A stretch of 5,666 bases of DNA from Porphyromonadaceae bacterium UBA7176. GTDB lineage: Bacteria > Bacteroidota > Bacteroidia > Bacteroidales > Muribaculaceae. Positions 1 to 5,291 of this stretch are shown here, piece by piece (position 1 is the stretch's first letter; every line of letters begins with the position of its first letter). The stretch is taken from assembly GCA_002491245.1 (NCBI GenBank), contig DKVO01000038.1, positions 1-5,666 of the forward strand. Direction: 5' to 3'. A program made the position numbers and the translations under genes. The notes beneath the pieces were generated by a model. The model searched no databases and was not told where the DNA came from. It saw only the letters and a program-made list of their open reading frames with translations.

Positions 1-241
1 CCTCTGCCGCGACTCAATCCTTGCCGCTCCCCTCTGCCTTGACCTGGTGCTCCTGAGCGACCTTGCCGCCCGCAACGGCCGCTACGGCATACAGCGCTTC
101 CTGAGCTTCTTCCTCAAGAGCCCGATGCACGACTATACCAAAGACGAAGTACCCGTCAACCACCTCTTCCAGCAGTACGTTATGCTCAAGAACGCTATCC
201 GCGAAATGGGCGGCTACAAAGCTGACGAACTCATCGATTGA
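1..241 (+). CDS. ino1: Inositol-3-phosphate synthase, C-terminal fragment (5' end outside window)
   Basis: Seen: an open frame enters from the left edge (codons in phase with base 2) and ends at TGA 239-241, giving about 79 residues. The stretch DSILAAPLCLDLVLLSDLA, followed by GIQRFLSFFLKSPM and a Lys/Asn-rich tail, closely resembles the C-terminal end of bacterial myo-inositol-1-phosphate synthases, especially those of Bacteroidetes. Known: this NAD-dependent cytosolic enzyme isomerises glucose 6-phosphate to 1D-myo-inositol 3-phosphate. In Bacteroides it feeds phosphatidylinositol and inositol-sphingolipid synthesis. The active-site and NAD-binding portions lie outside the window, so integrity cannot be judged. 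The first in-frame Met/Leu starts within the window are internal, not true starts. A strong terminator follows 21 nt after the stop, so this gene ends its own transcript and is not part of the yceD-der block. Confidence 0.86.
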   Translation, partial: LCRDSILAAPLCLDLVLLSDLAARNGRYGIQRFLSFFLKSPMHDYTKDEVPVNHLFQQYVMLKNAIREMGGYKADELID

Positions 242-262
242 CGCACCAGAGCCTCATAACCT

Positions 263-292
263 AAAAGCCGCCTCTCTCGGGGCGGCTTTTTT
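263..292 (+). terminator. Intrinsic terminator after the inositol-3-phosphate synthase gene
   Basis: A perfect 10-bp stem (263-272 AAAAGCCGCC with 281-290 GGCGGCTTTT) has an 8-nt loop. The T-run is T287-T292, followed by more T-rich sequence. The A-run on the left makes it potentially active in the reverse direction too. It separates the inositol gene from the next promoter at 334. Confidence 0.93.
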
Positions 293-333
293 ACTCTTTT
301 TGTGAGGCATAATCAATTATTTCGTCATAATAT

Positions 334-364
334 TTTGAAAGTTGGCGGAAAAATCATACCTTTG
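334..364 (+). promoter_or_regulatory. Bacteroidetes-type promoter of the yceD-rpmF operon
   Basis: TTTG at 334-337 is separated by exactly 19 nt from TAccTTTG at 357-364, matching the published Bacteroides -33/-7 consensus (TTTG, N19-21, TAnnTTTG). By that consensus transcription should start near 368, giving a leader of about 25 nt before the ATG at 394. The upstream stretch is AT-rich. No operator-like repeat is evident between promoter and start. Confidence 0.88.
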
Positions 365-393
365 CAAAGTTTTTTCGACACCATATAAAGCAG

Positions 394-972
394 ATGGGAA
401 AGTTTTCAGCATTCAAATTGCCGCTAAAGAGCCTCGGGGCAGGTACTCACGAATTTGAGTATCACCTCGACAAACAGTTCTTTGCCAATATGGAAAGCGC
501 CGACGTCCACGACGCCGACTTGACCGTGCACCTCACCGTCAAATACAACGGCGACTTCTACAACCTCGCCTTCCGTATCGACGGAGAAGTTGTGCTCATA
601 TGCGACCGTTGCCTCGACGACCTCCACTTCCCCATCGACGCCACTTATGATATCGTGGTGAAGTATGGCGAGGATTATGACGACAGCAGCGACGAGGTGC
701 TCGAAATTCCTGACAGTGACAACTATCTCAATGTCGCTTACATGATCTACGACACCGTGGAGCTCGCTATCCCCATCAAGCACGTCCACCCTATGGGTAA
801 GTGCAACCGCCAGATGAGCGCCCTGCTCAAAAAGCACCGCGCCACTGCATCTGACGAAGACGCCGAACTCGAAAACGAACTGATAGAAGAAATGGACTCA
901 ATGCCCGATAGCGGCGCCGACCCCCGTTGGGACGCTCTGCGCAAACTGTCGGACAATACCGAAGATAATTGA
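394..972 (+). CDS. yceD: YceD / DUF177 family protein (23S rRNA accumulation protein)
   Basis: The 192-residue product has the marks of the DUF177/YceD family: a CxxC motif (C70-D-R-C73) after a beta-rich N-terminal half, a third cysteine at C137 in the HPMGKCN segment, and the C-terminal signature DPRW (177-180). The C-terminal quarter (about 152-172) is very acidic. Known: E. coli YceD and its plant chloroplast relative affect 23S rRNA processing or accumulation, and the gene almost always sits directly upstream of rpmF. That is the case here, with a 28-nt gap. The molecular activity is not settled for the family. The start at 394 is chosen because it is the first ATG after the predicted transcription start, and MGKFSAFKLPL is the expected N-terminus. 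It is first in the operon and probably co-regulated with L32. Confidence 0.94.
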   Translation: MGKFSAFKLPLKSLGAGTHEFEYHLDKQFFANMESADVHDADLTVHLTVKYNGDFYNLAFRIDGEVVLICDRCLDDLHFPIDATYDIVVKYGEDYDDSSDEVLEIPDSDNYLNVAYMIYDTVELAIPIKHVHPMGKCNRQMSALLKKHRATASDEDAELENELIEEMDSMPDSGADPRWDALRKLSDNTEDN

Positions 973-1000
973 ATAAAGTAACCATACAATAACCAAAGCA

Positions 1001-1186
1001 ATGGCACATCCTAAACGCAAGCAATCAAAGACCCGCACCGCCAAACGCCGTACTCACGACAAGGCTGTAGCCCCCACACTTGCACTTTGCCCCAACTGCG
1101 GCGCGTGGCATATCTACCACACCGTATGCGGCGAATGCGGCTACTATCGCGGAAAACAGGCCATCGTCAAAGACGAGGCCGTTTAA
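1001..1186 (+). CDS. rpmF: 50S ribosomal protein L32
   Basis: The 61-residue basic protein begins MAHPKRKQSKTRTAKRR, the hallmark N-terminus of bacterial L32. It carries a zinc-ribbon cysteine set, CPNC (30-33) and CGEC (43-46), so this is the zinc-binding (C+) form. Length is normal (about 55-65). L32 is a component of the large ribosomal subunit near the peptidyl transferase region. It lies 28 nt after yceD in the conserved pair and is translated from an ATG preceded by A-rich sequence, with no Shine-Dalgarno. The 239-nt gap that follows, before fabH, is long for this operon and contains stable hairpins. Confidence 0.98.
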   Translation: MAHPKRKQSKTRTAKRRTHDKAVAPTLALCPNCGAWHIYHTVCGECGYYRGKQAIVKDEAV

Positions 1187-1425
1187 AGACTTGCCGCGGT
1201 ATCGCGACATTCTTTAACGACTGCCGACGGCAGACACGCCAAGCCCCGTCCTTGCGCCGGCGGTATCCGCAACGGATACATGTCTCCGGCGAGGGGACGC
1301 TTTTGGTGTAGTTGTACCGGAGGCTCGCCGGCTCATTGCCGGTATCCTTTTATCACTTCACGGCGCCCGGCATGGCTGTGGCGCTTCATCGCCGCCTTGC
1401 GCGCGGCATAAAACATAAAGACATA
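1187..1425 (+). other. Structured non-coding gap between rpmF and fabH
   Basis: No convincing gene and no TAnnTTTG box were found in these 239 nt, so fabH probably depends on read-through from the yceD promoter. The gap is GC-rich and dense in inverted repeats. There is a long imperfect hairpin at 1247-1299. TACCGG 1315-1320 can pair with CCGGTA 1339-1344. GCGCC 1363-1367 pairs with GGCGC 1380-1384, but GGCG 1380-1383 can instead pair with CGCC 1390-1393. GCCGC 1391-1395 pairs with GCGGC 1403-1407 just before fabH. The last 18 nt before the fabH ATG are A-rich and unstructured, as usual for Bacteroidetes starts. A 43-codon ATG frame (1280-1411) crosses the gap but shows nothing protein-like. 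Role is unknown: attenuator, processing site or repeat element. Confidence 0.6.
1247..1299 (+). other. Long imperfect hairpin in the rpmF-fabH gap, possible attenuator
   Basis: Nested arms line up on one axis: CGTCC 1247-1251 with GGACG 1295-1299; CGCCGG 1255-1260 with CCGGCG 1286-1291; and a perfect 7-bp tip, GTATCCG 1263-1269 with CGGATAC 1273-1279, closing a CAA loop. The 3-nt segments between the outer helices can add two G-U pairs. The sequence after it is GCTTTTGG, a short T-run, so it could act as a weak terminator or an RNA-processing barrier that lowers fabH relative to rpmF. That function is inference. Confidence 0.55.
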
Positions 1426-2409
1426 ATGAACGCCCGCATATCCGGTATAGCCTCCTACGTCCCCGAAGGCATCCTCGACAATGAAATGCTCTCAAAGATG
1501 GTCGACACCAACGACGAGTGGATTACCACACGTGTCGGCATTAAGCAGCGCCATATCCTGCGCGATCCCGACAAAGGTTCGTCGTATATGGGCATCAAGG
1601 CCGTGGAAAAACTCCTTGCCGACACCGGCACGCGCCCCGAAGACGTAGAAGTCCTTATCTGCGCCACTTCAAACCCCGACCACCGTTTCCCCTCCACCGG
1701 TTCTATGATATGCTATGGCGCCGGTCTTCCCAATGCATACTCCTACGATATGGAAGCCGCTTGCGCTGGTTTCCTCGTTGCAATGCAGGAAGCAAGAGCT
1801 TACATCTGCTCTGGCCTTTATAAAAAAGTTGTCGTTGTCGCTGCAGAAAAAATGTCGTCGATGGTCAACTATTCCGACCGCTCCACTTGCGCCCTTTTCG
1901 GCGACGGTGCAGCAGCTGTGCTCGTCGAGCCCACCGAAGAAAATACAGGTGTGATCGACGCCGTCTTCCATGTCGACGGAGTAGGCCACGACCATCTCCT
2001 CATGGTTGCCGGTGGCTCTGCCAAACCCACGACCCACGATACCGTCGATGCCGGTGAGAACTTCCTTTTCCAGGACGGCCGCGCTGTTTACAAACATGCC
2101 GTGACCGACATGCTCACATCGTCGCTCGATATCATGGCGCGCAACAATCTCACCGTCGACACCGTCGATTACCTTGTGCCCCATCAGGCAAACCTCCGCA
2201 TCATCGAGGCCGTGGCCCAGAGGGCAGAGATGCCTATGGAGAAAGTGCTTGTCAACATCGAGCACACAGGCAACACCTCGGCTGCATCGATTCCTCTGTG
2301 TCTCGACGAGTACAAAGACAAGCTCAAGAAGGGCGACCGTCTTGTTCTCACCGCTTTCGGCGCCGGTTTCACATGGGGTGCCATGTATCTGGTGTGGGAT
2401 CTCGGTTAA
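1426..2409 (+). CDS. fabH: Beta-ketoacyl-ACP synthase III
   Basis: With the ATG at 1426 the product has 327 residues, normal for FabH. The frame stays open upstream to a TTG at 1312, but those extra 38 residues are Arg-rich and unlike FabH, while MNARISGIASYVPEG is the expected N-terminus and is preceded by A-rich sequence. The thiolase-fold Cys-His-Asn triad is complete: C113 in EAACAGF, H253 in VPHQANLRII, N283 in GNTSAASIP. W32 (NDEWITTRVGI) matches the CoA-contacting Trp of E. coli FabH, and the FGDGAAA glycine motif is present at 158-164. Known: it condenses acyl-CoA with malonyl-ACP to start type II fatty acid synthesis in the cytosol. Bacteroidetes make branched iso/anteiso chains, so branched primers are plausible here, but this is inference. 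It follows the structured rpmF gap and is itself followed by a terminator-like hairpin. Confidence 0.97.
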   Translation: MNARISGIASYVPEGILDNEMLSKMVDTNDEWITTRVGIKQRHILRDPDKGSSYMGIKAVEKLLADTGTRPEDVEVLICATSNPDHRFPSTGSMICYGAGLPNAYSYDMEAACAGFLVAMQEARAYICSGLYKKVVVVAAEKMSSMVNYSDRSTCALFGDGAAAVLVEPTEENTGVIDAVFHVDGVGHDHLLMVAGGSAKPTTHDTVDAGENFLFQDGRAVYKHAVTDMLTSSLDIMARNNLTVDTVDYLVPHQANLRIIEAVAQRAEMPMEKVLVNIEHTGNTSAASIPLCLDEYKDKLKKGDRLVLTAFGAGFTWGAMYLVWDLG

Positions 2410-2440
2410 TCTGCACTATTGGTGCGTATGAACGATTTTT

Positions 2441-2481
2441 TATAACAGGAATAGCACTTTCTCGGTGCTATTTTTGTTATA
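2441..2481 (+). terminator. Terminator-like 17-bp hairpin between fabH and era
   Basis: Positions 2441-2457 pair with 2465-2481 over 17 bp, 15 Watson-Crick and two G-U, around a 7-nt loop. The upper 8 bp (AATAGCAC with GTGCTATT) are perfect and are followed directly by TTT G, with the T-run T2471-T2475 partly inside the 3' arm. It should terminate or attenuate transcription leaving fabH. Because era begins only 26 nt later, it may be partial. A -7-like box (2469-2476) is embedded in the same arm. Confidence 0.72.
2469..2476 (+). promoter_or_regulatory. Possible -7 box for era-der, inside the fabH terminator
   Basis: TAttTTTG matches the Bacteroidetes -7 consensus and would place a start near 2480, about 28 nt before the era ATG. 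No TTTG is found 19-21 nt upstream (2445-2449 reads ACAGG), so the -33 element is missing and the call is weak. An AAGGAG at 2483-2488 is 19 nt from the ATG, too far to be a normal ribosome binding site. Confidence 0.35.
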
Positions 2482-2507
2482 TAAGGAGTAATTAATACAT
2501 AACGAAC

Positions 2508-3455
2508 ATGAATCAGAACACTGAAAAAGCCGGCCTTACTCCTGCCGACGAAATAAATCTTCCCCAGGCTCCCGTCCATAAATCGGGCTTTGTCAATATC
2601 GTTGGTAATCCCAATGTAGGCAAATCGACCCTGATGAACGACCTCGTCGGCGAGCGTGTGAGCATAATCACACAGAAAGCACAGACCACACGTCATCGTA
2701 TCATGGGTATCGTCAACACCCCTGCGTGTCAGATCGTGTTTTCCGACACCCCCGGTGTGCTAAAGCCCAAATATAAACTTCAGGAGGGTATGCTCGCTTT
2801 CAGCGAGGAAGCTCTCACCGATGCCGACGTGCTTCTCTACGTCACCGATGTGGTCGAAGACCCTGAGAAAAATGCCGATTTTCTTGCCCGTGTGGCAAAA
2901 GAAAAGGTGCCGGTGTTGCTGGTGATAAATAAAATTGATCTGCTCAAAGGCAATGGCGAGCTCGAGGCCATCATAGAGCGTTGGCGCTCTCGTCTCCCTC
3001 AGGCCGAAGTCTTCCCCACATCGGCAAAAGAGCACTTCAATGTCGACAATCTGATGAACCGCATCGTGGAGCTCCTCCCGGCTGGTGAGCCCTACTTCGG
3101 AAAAGATGCCCTCACCGATAAGCCGGCACGTTTCTTCGTCACCGAAATCATTCGCGAGAAGATACTCCTCAACTACGACAAAGAAGTACCCTACAGCGCC
3201 GAAGTCGTTGTCGAGAAATTCGACGAAAAAGACAATGCAATCCATATAATGGCGGTTATATATGTCGAGCGCGACAGCCAGAAAGGCATACTTATCGGCA
3301 AAGGCGGTTCGATGCTCAAGCGCGTAGGCACTCAGGCGCGTGCCGATATCGAAAAGTTTTTCGGCAAGAGCGTATACCTCGAAATGTTTGTAAAAGTAGA
3401 GCCTAACTGGCGCAACCGCGAGAATAAACTCCGCCAGTTCGGCTACATCGAATAA
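2508..3455 (+). CDS. era: GTPase Era, 16S rRNA / 30S subunit assembly
   Basis: The 315-residue product has a Ras-like GTPase domain followed by a KH RNA-binding domain. Motifs: P-loop GNPNVGKS 33-40, switch I with TTRHRIMGI near 60-68, DTPG 80-83, NKID 141-144 and TSAK 171-174. The KH loop GILIGKGGSMLKRVG spans 260-274. Known: Era binds the 3' end of 16S rRNA during 30S maturation, acting at the membrane-cytosol interface in coordination with growth. The N-terminus is about 20 residues longer than usual (Asn/Gln/Pro-rich) before the conserved HKSGFVNIVG. No ATG, GTG or TTG lies between that extension and the P-loop, and the next Met (M43) is past it, so the start at 2508 is effectively forced. 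It is followed by der after 6 nt, implying tight co-transcription. Confidence 0.98.
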   Translation: MNQNTEKAGLTPADEINLPQAPVHKSGFVNIVGNPNVGKSTLMNDLVGERVSIITQKAQTTRHRIMGIVNTPACQIVFSDTPGVLKPKYKLQEGMLAFSEEALTDADVLLYVTDVVEDPEKNADFLARVAKEKVPVLLVINKIDLLKGNGELEAIIERWRSRLPQAEVFPTSAKEHFNVDNLMNRIVELLPAGEPYFGKDALTDKPARFFVTEIIREKILLNYDKEVPYSAEVVVEKFDEKDNAIHIMAVIYVERDSQKGILIGKGGSMLKRVGTQARADIEKFFGKSVYLEMFVKVEPNWRNRENKLRQFGYIE

Positions 3456-3461
3456 ATCAAT

Positions 3462-4778
3462 ATGGGACAATTAGTAGCAATAGTAGGCCGGCCGAATGTC
3501 GGTAAATCGACACTCTTCAATCGCCTGACGCAATCGCGCACGGCAATTACCGACCCGACAGCAGGCACCACGCGCGACCGACAGTACGGTAAAGTCGACT
3601 GGTGCGGTCGCGAGTTCTCGATCGTCGATACCGGCGGTTGGGTCGTGAACTCCGACGACGTCTTCGAGTCGGAAATCAACAAGCAGGTAGAGCTTGCTAT
3701 CGAGCAGGCCGACGTGATTCTCTTCGTTGTCGATGCCATGAATGGCGGCACCGACCTCGACGACCATGTCGCCCAGATCCTGCGTCGCTCGAAGAAACCG
3801 GTCATACTGGTCGCCAATAAAGTCGATTCCAACGATTGGGTCTACAATGTGCCCGAATTTTACAAGCTCGGCCTCGGCGATCCCTATCCCGTATCGGCTG
3901 TCAATGGCTACGGTACCGGCGATCTGCTCGACGAGGTGGTCAAAGACCTCCCCGTTGTCGACGACGAAGCTGAGGCACTCGAAGATATTCCCAAGTTTGC
4001 TATCGTAGGTCGCCCGAATGCCGGTAAATCTTCGATCATAAACGCATTTATCGGAGCCGACCGTCATATCGTGACCGATATCGCCGGCACTACTCGCGAC
4101 TCCATCTACACTCGCTACAGCAAGTTCGGGTTTGACTTCTACCTCGTCGATACCGCCGGCATACGCAAGAAAAACAAAGTGAACGAAGATATAGAGTATT
4201 ACTCCGTTATCCGTTCGATTCGTGCGATAGAGGCCAGCGACGTCTGCATCCTCATGCTCGACGGCACACTCGGTATCGAGGCGCAGGATGTAAATATATT
4301 CTCGCTCATCCAGCGCAACAAAAAAGGACTCGTCGTCGTTGTCAACAAGTGGGACCTTGTCGAAGACAAGAGCACCGCTGCCATAAAGCACTACGAAGCT
4401 ACTATTCGCGAGCGTTTCGCTCCCTTCACCGATTTCCCCATTATCTTTACATCGGCCCTCACCAAACAGCGCATCTATAAGGTGCTCGAAGAAGCCGTGG
4501 AGGTATACGCCAACCGCAAGCGCACCGTTCCCACCTCGCAGCTCAACAACGTCATGCAGGAAGATATCGCCGCATATCCACCTCCAAGCAACAAAGGCAA
4601 ATTTGTAAAGATCAAATACATCACCATGCTCAAGGGGGCGCAGATACCCACATTTATCTTCTTCTGCAACCTGCCCCAGTGGGTCAAGGAGCCATACCGC
4701 CGCTATCTGGAGAACAAAATTCGCGAGCACTGGACCTTCACTGGTACACCTATCGCCATATTTATGCGCGAGAAATAG
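3462..4778 (+). CDS. der: Double-domain GTPase Der (EngA), 50S subunit assembly
   Basis: The 438-residue product has two tandem GTPase domains and a C-terminal KH-like domain, the unique Der architecture at normal length. Domain 1: GRPNVGKS 9-16, TTRDR 36-40, DTGG 56-59, NKVD 119-122. Domain 2: GRPNAGKS 183-190, TTRD 210-213, DTAG 230-233, NKWD 295-298, SA 331-332. The KH-like domain runs from about 350 to the end and includes the conserved NLPQWVKEPYRRYLEN stretch. The linker between the GTPase domains (about 164-176) is short and acidic, as usual. Known: Der binds the pre-50S particle and is essential for late 50S maturation. The start at 3462, 6 nt after era, gives the canonical MGQLVAIVGRPNVGKS. 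It is last in the block and ends in a strong terminator. Confidence 0.99.
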   Translation: MGQLVAIVGRPNVGKSTLFNRLTQSRTAITDPTAGTTRDRQYGKVDWCGREFSIVDTGGWVVNSDDVFESEINKQVELAIEQADVILFVVDAMNGGTDLDDHVAQILRRSKKPVILVANKVDSNDWVYNVPEFYKLGLGDPYPVSAVNGYGTGDLLDEVVKDLPVVDDEAEALEDIPKFAIVGRPNAGKSSIINAFIGADRHIVTDIAGTTRDSIYTRYSKFGFDFYLVDTAGIRKKNKVNEDIEYYSVIRSIRAIEASDVCILMLDGTLGIEAQDVNIFSLIQRNKKGLVVVVNKWDLVEDKSTAAIKHYEATIRERFAPFTDFPIIFTSALTKQRIYKVLEEAVEVYANRKRTVPTSQLNNVMQEDIAAYPPPSNKGKFVKIKYITMLKGAQIPTFIFFCNLPQWVKEPYRRYLENKIREHWTFTGTPIAIFMREK

Positions 4779-4797
4779 CCTCGCTTGTAAAATATCC

Positions 4798-4843
4798 ACA
4801 GACGGAGCACCGCCACACGACGCGGTGCTCCGTCTGTCTTTTT
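4798..4843 (+). terminator. Strong intrinsic terminator after der
   Basis: A perfect 16-bp GC-rich stem (4798-4813 with 4822-4837) has an 8-nt loop CACACGAC and is followed by C then T4839-T4843. It lies 19 nt after the der stop and ends the housekeeping block. The last three Ts and the next G (4841-4844) form the -33 box of the following promoter. Confidence 0.96.
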
Positions 4844-4871
4844 GCAGTATCGGAAAAAATACTTAATTTTG
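4841..4871 (+). promoter_or_regulatory. Bacteroidetes-type promoter of the 4875-5181 RNA
   Basis: TTTG 4841-4844, exactly 19 nt, then TAatTTTG 4864-4871 followed by C: a full match to the Bacteroides consensus, with the same spacing as the yceD promoter. Expected start is about 4875-4878. That start falls at the edge of a segment (4878-4886) which pairs with 5092-5100, so promoter and RNA fold agree. An ATG at 4873 is too close to be a normal translation start. Confidence 0.85.
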
Positions 4872-4874
4872 CAT

Positions 4875-5181
4875 GACCTCGCTGCCACATGGGTGGGGCG
4901 GGGATGACATATCGAACGGAGACGTTTTTCTTGCGTTATTTCCAGTCTTAGAACTTCGCAACTTCTTTAGCAAAATGGGAAATCACGACAAAAGAGCGTC
5001 CACAGTTGGTGCATATTCACACCGGCTTGCTGTGCATTCGCCTTTGCGGATGTTTTGCTTGCTGCCCGTGTCAATATAGGCCAAAGGCGTGGGCAGCGAG
5101 TCGTTATACCTCCATTTTGTGGGCAGTGCGAAGGCCTTGAGACTGGGGTATGAGTAGAAGCTCCCCACGTCTCTTTTTTTT
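4875..5181 (+). ncRNA. Candidate structured RNA of about 305 nt, sRNA or regulatory leader
   Basis: A perfect promoter at one end and a T8 terminator at the other bracket a region with no convincing + strand gene. Helices traced by eye: closing helix P1, CTCGCTGCC 4878-4886 with GGCAGCGAG 5092-5100 (9/9). Arm P2, 4921-4943 with 4978-5000 (21 pairs, two G-U, single-base interruptions). Arm P3, starting at the next base, CACAG 5001-5005 with CTGTG 5030-5034, then GGTG 5008-5011 with CACC 5020-5023. Helix P4, CGCCTTTG 5039-5046 with CAAAGGCG 5082-5089 (8/8). Alternative helix, CTTGCTGCCC 5058-5067 with GGGCAGCGAG 5091-5100, which excludes P1 and interleaves with P4. I see no tmRNA tag, no RNase P core and no SRP domain IV motif. 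A 6S-like RNA remains possible but unproven. It could also be a leader attenuating the HTH gene at 5292. Endpoints are inferred. Confidence 0.62.
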
Positions 5182-5246
5182 CACGGCGCAGCAGGGGAGT
5201 GGGCGCCTGCCGGTAGACGACAAAAAATGGATCCTTCGCACTGCCC
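5121..5246. repeat. 14-bp perfect inverted repeat enclosing the terminator
   Basis: GGGCAGTGCGAAGG at 5121-5134 is exactly complementary to 5233-5246, with 98 nt between. The interior holds the T8 terminator hairpin and a second short stem, GGCGC 5185-5189 with GCGCC 5203-5207, so a read-through RNA would fold as a three-way junction. The right arm is followed by TTTTT (5247-5251), giving a second possible terminator. The left arm begins with GTGGGCAG (5119-5126), which repeats 5089-5096. It could be terminal repeats of a small mobile element, but no clear target-site duplication is visible (left flank ends TTTTGT, right flank begins TTTTTC). Confidence 0.7.
5139..5181 (+). terminator. Intrinsic terminator of the structured RNA
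   Basis: GAGACTGGGG 5139-5148 pairs with 5163-5173 (10 bp, C5168 bulged) around a 14-nt loop and is followed directly by eight Ts (5174-5181). Nothing downstream is needed for it to work. The HTH start codon is 110 nt further on, so read-through could be a control point. A competing 6-bp pairing exists between CTCCCC 5161-5166 and GGGGAG 5194-5199, but the latter is made only after the T-tract. Confidence 0.88.
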
Positions 5247-5291
5247 TTTTTCAATTGTCATGTATCTCTCGGCCTGTTTCAATTCCGTATC

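Noticed and set aside
1312..1425. N-terminal extension of FabH from a TTG at 1312
   Set aside because: The 38 added residues are Arg-rich and unlike any FabH N-terminus, and they overlap the hairpins. ATG 1426 gives normal length and the canonical start.
2483..2488. AAGGAG as an era ribosome binding site
   Set aside because: It is 19 nt from the ATG, too far. Bacteroidetes genes generally do not rely on Shine-Dalgarno pairing, and none of the neighbours has one.
3471..4799. 442-codon minus-strand frame opposite der
   Set aside because: Antisense shadow of der caused by its codon bias; it shows no family motifs, while der has all ten GTPase motifs.
4873..5079. + strand frame of 68 codons starting 2 nt after the promoter -7 box
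   Set aside because: The ATG lies at or before the predicted transcription start, the sequence is low in protein-like pattern, and it runs through the RNA helices.
4983..5168. Minus-strand frame of about 61 codons (GTG start at 5168, stop at 4983) with fairly natural-looking codons across the structured RNA
   Set aside because: The only start is a GTG in the terminator hairpin, there is no promoter on that strand, and the product resembles no family I know. The + strand promoter, helices and T8 terminator explain the region better. Conservation of the frame with synonymous changes would reverse this.
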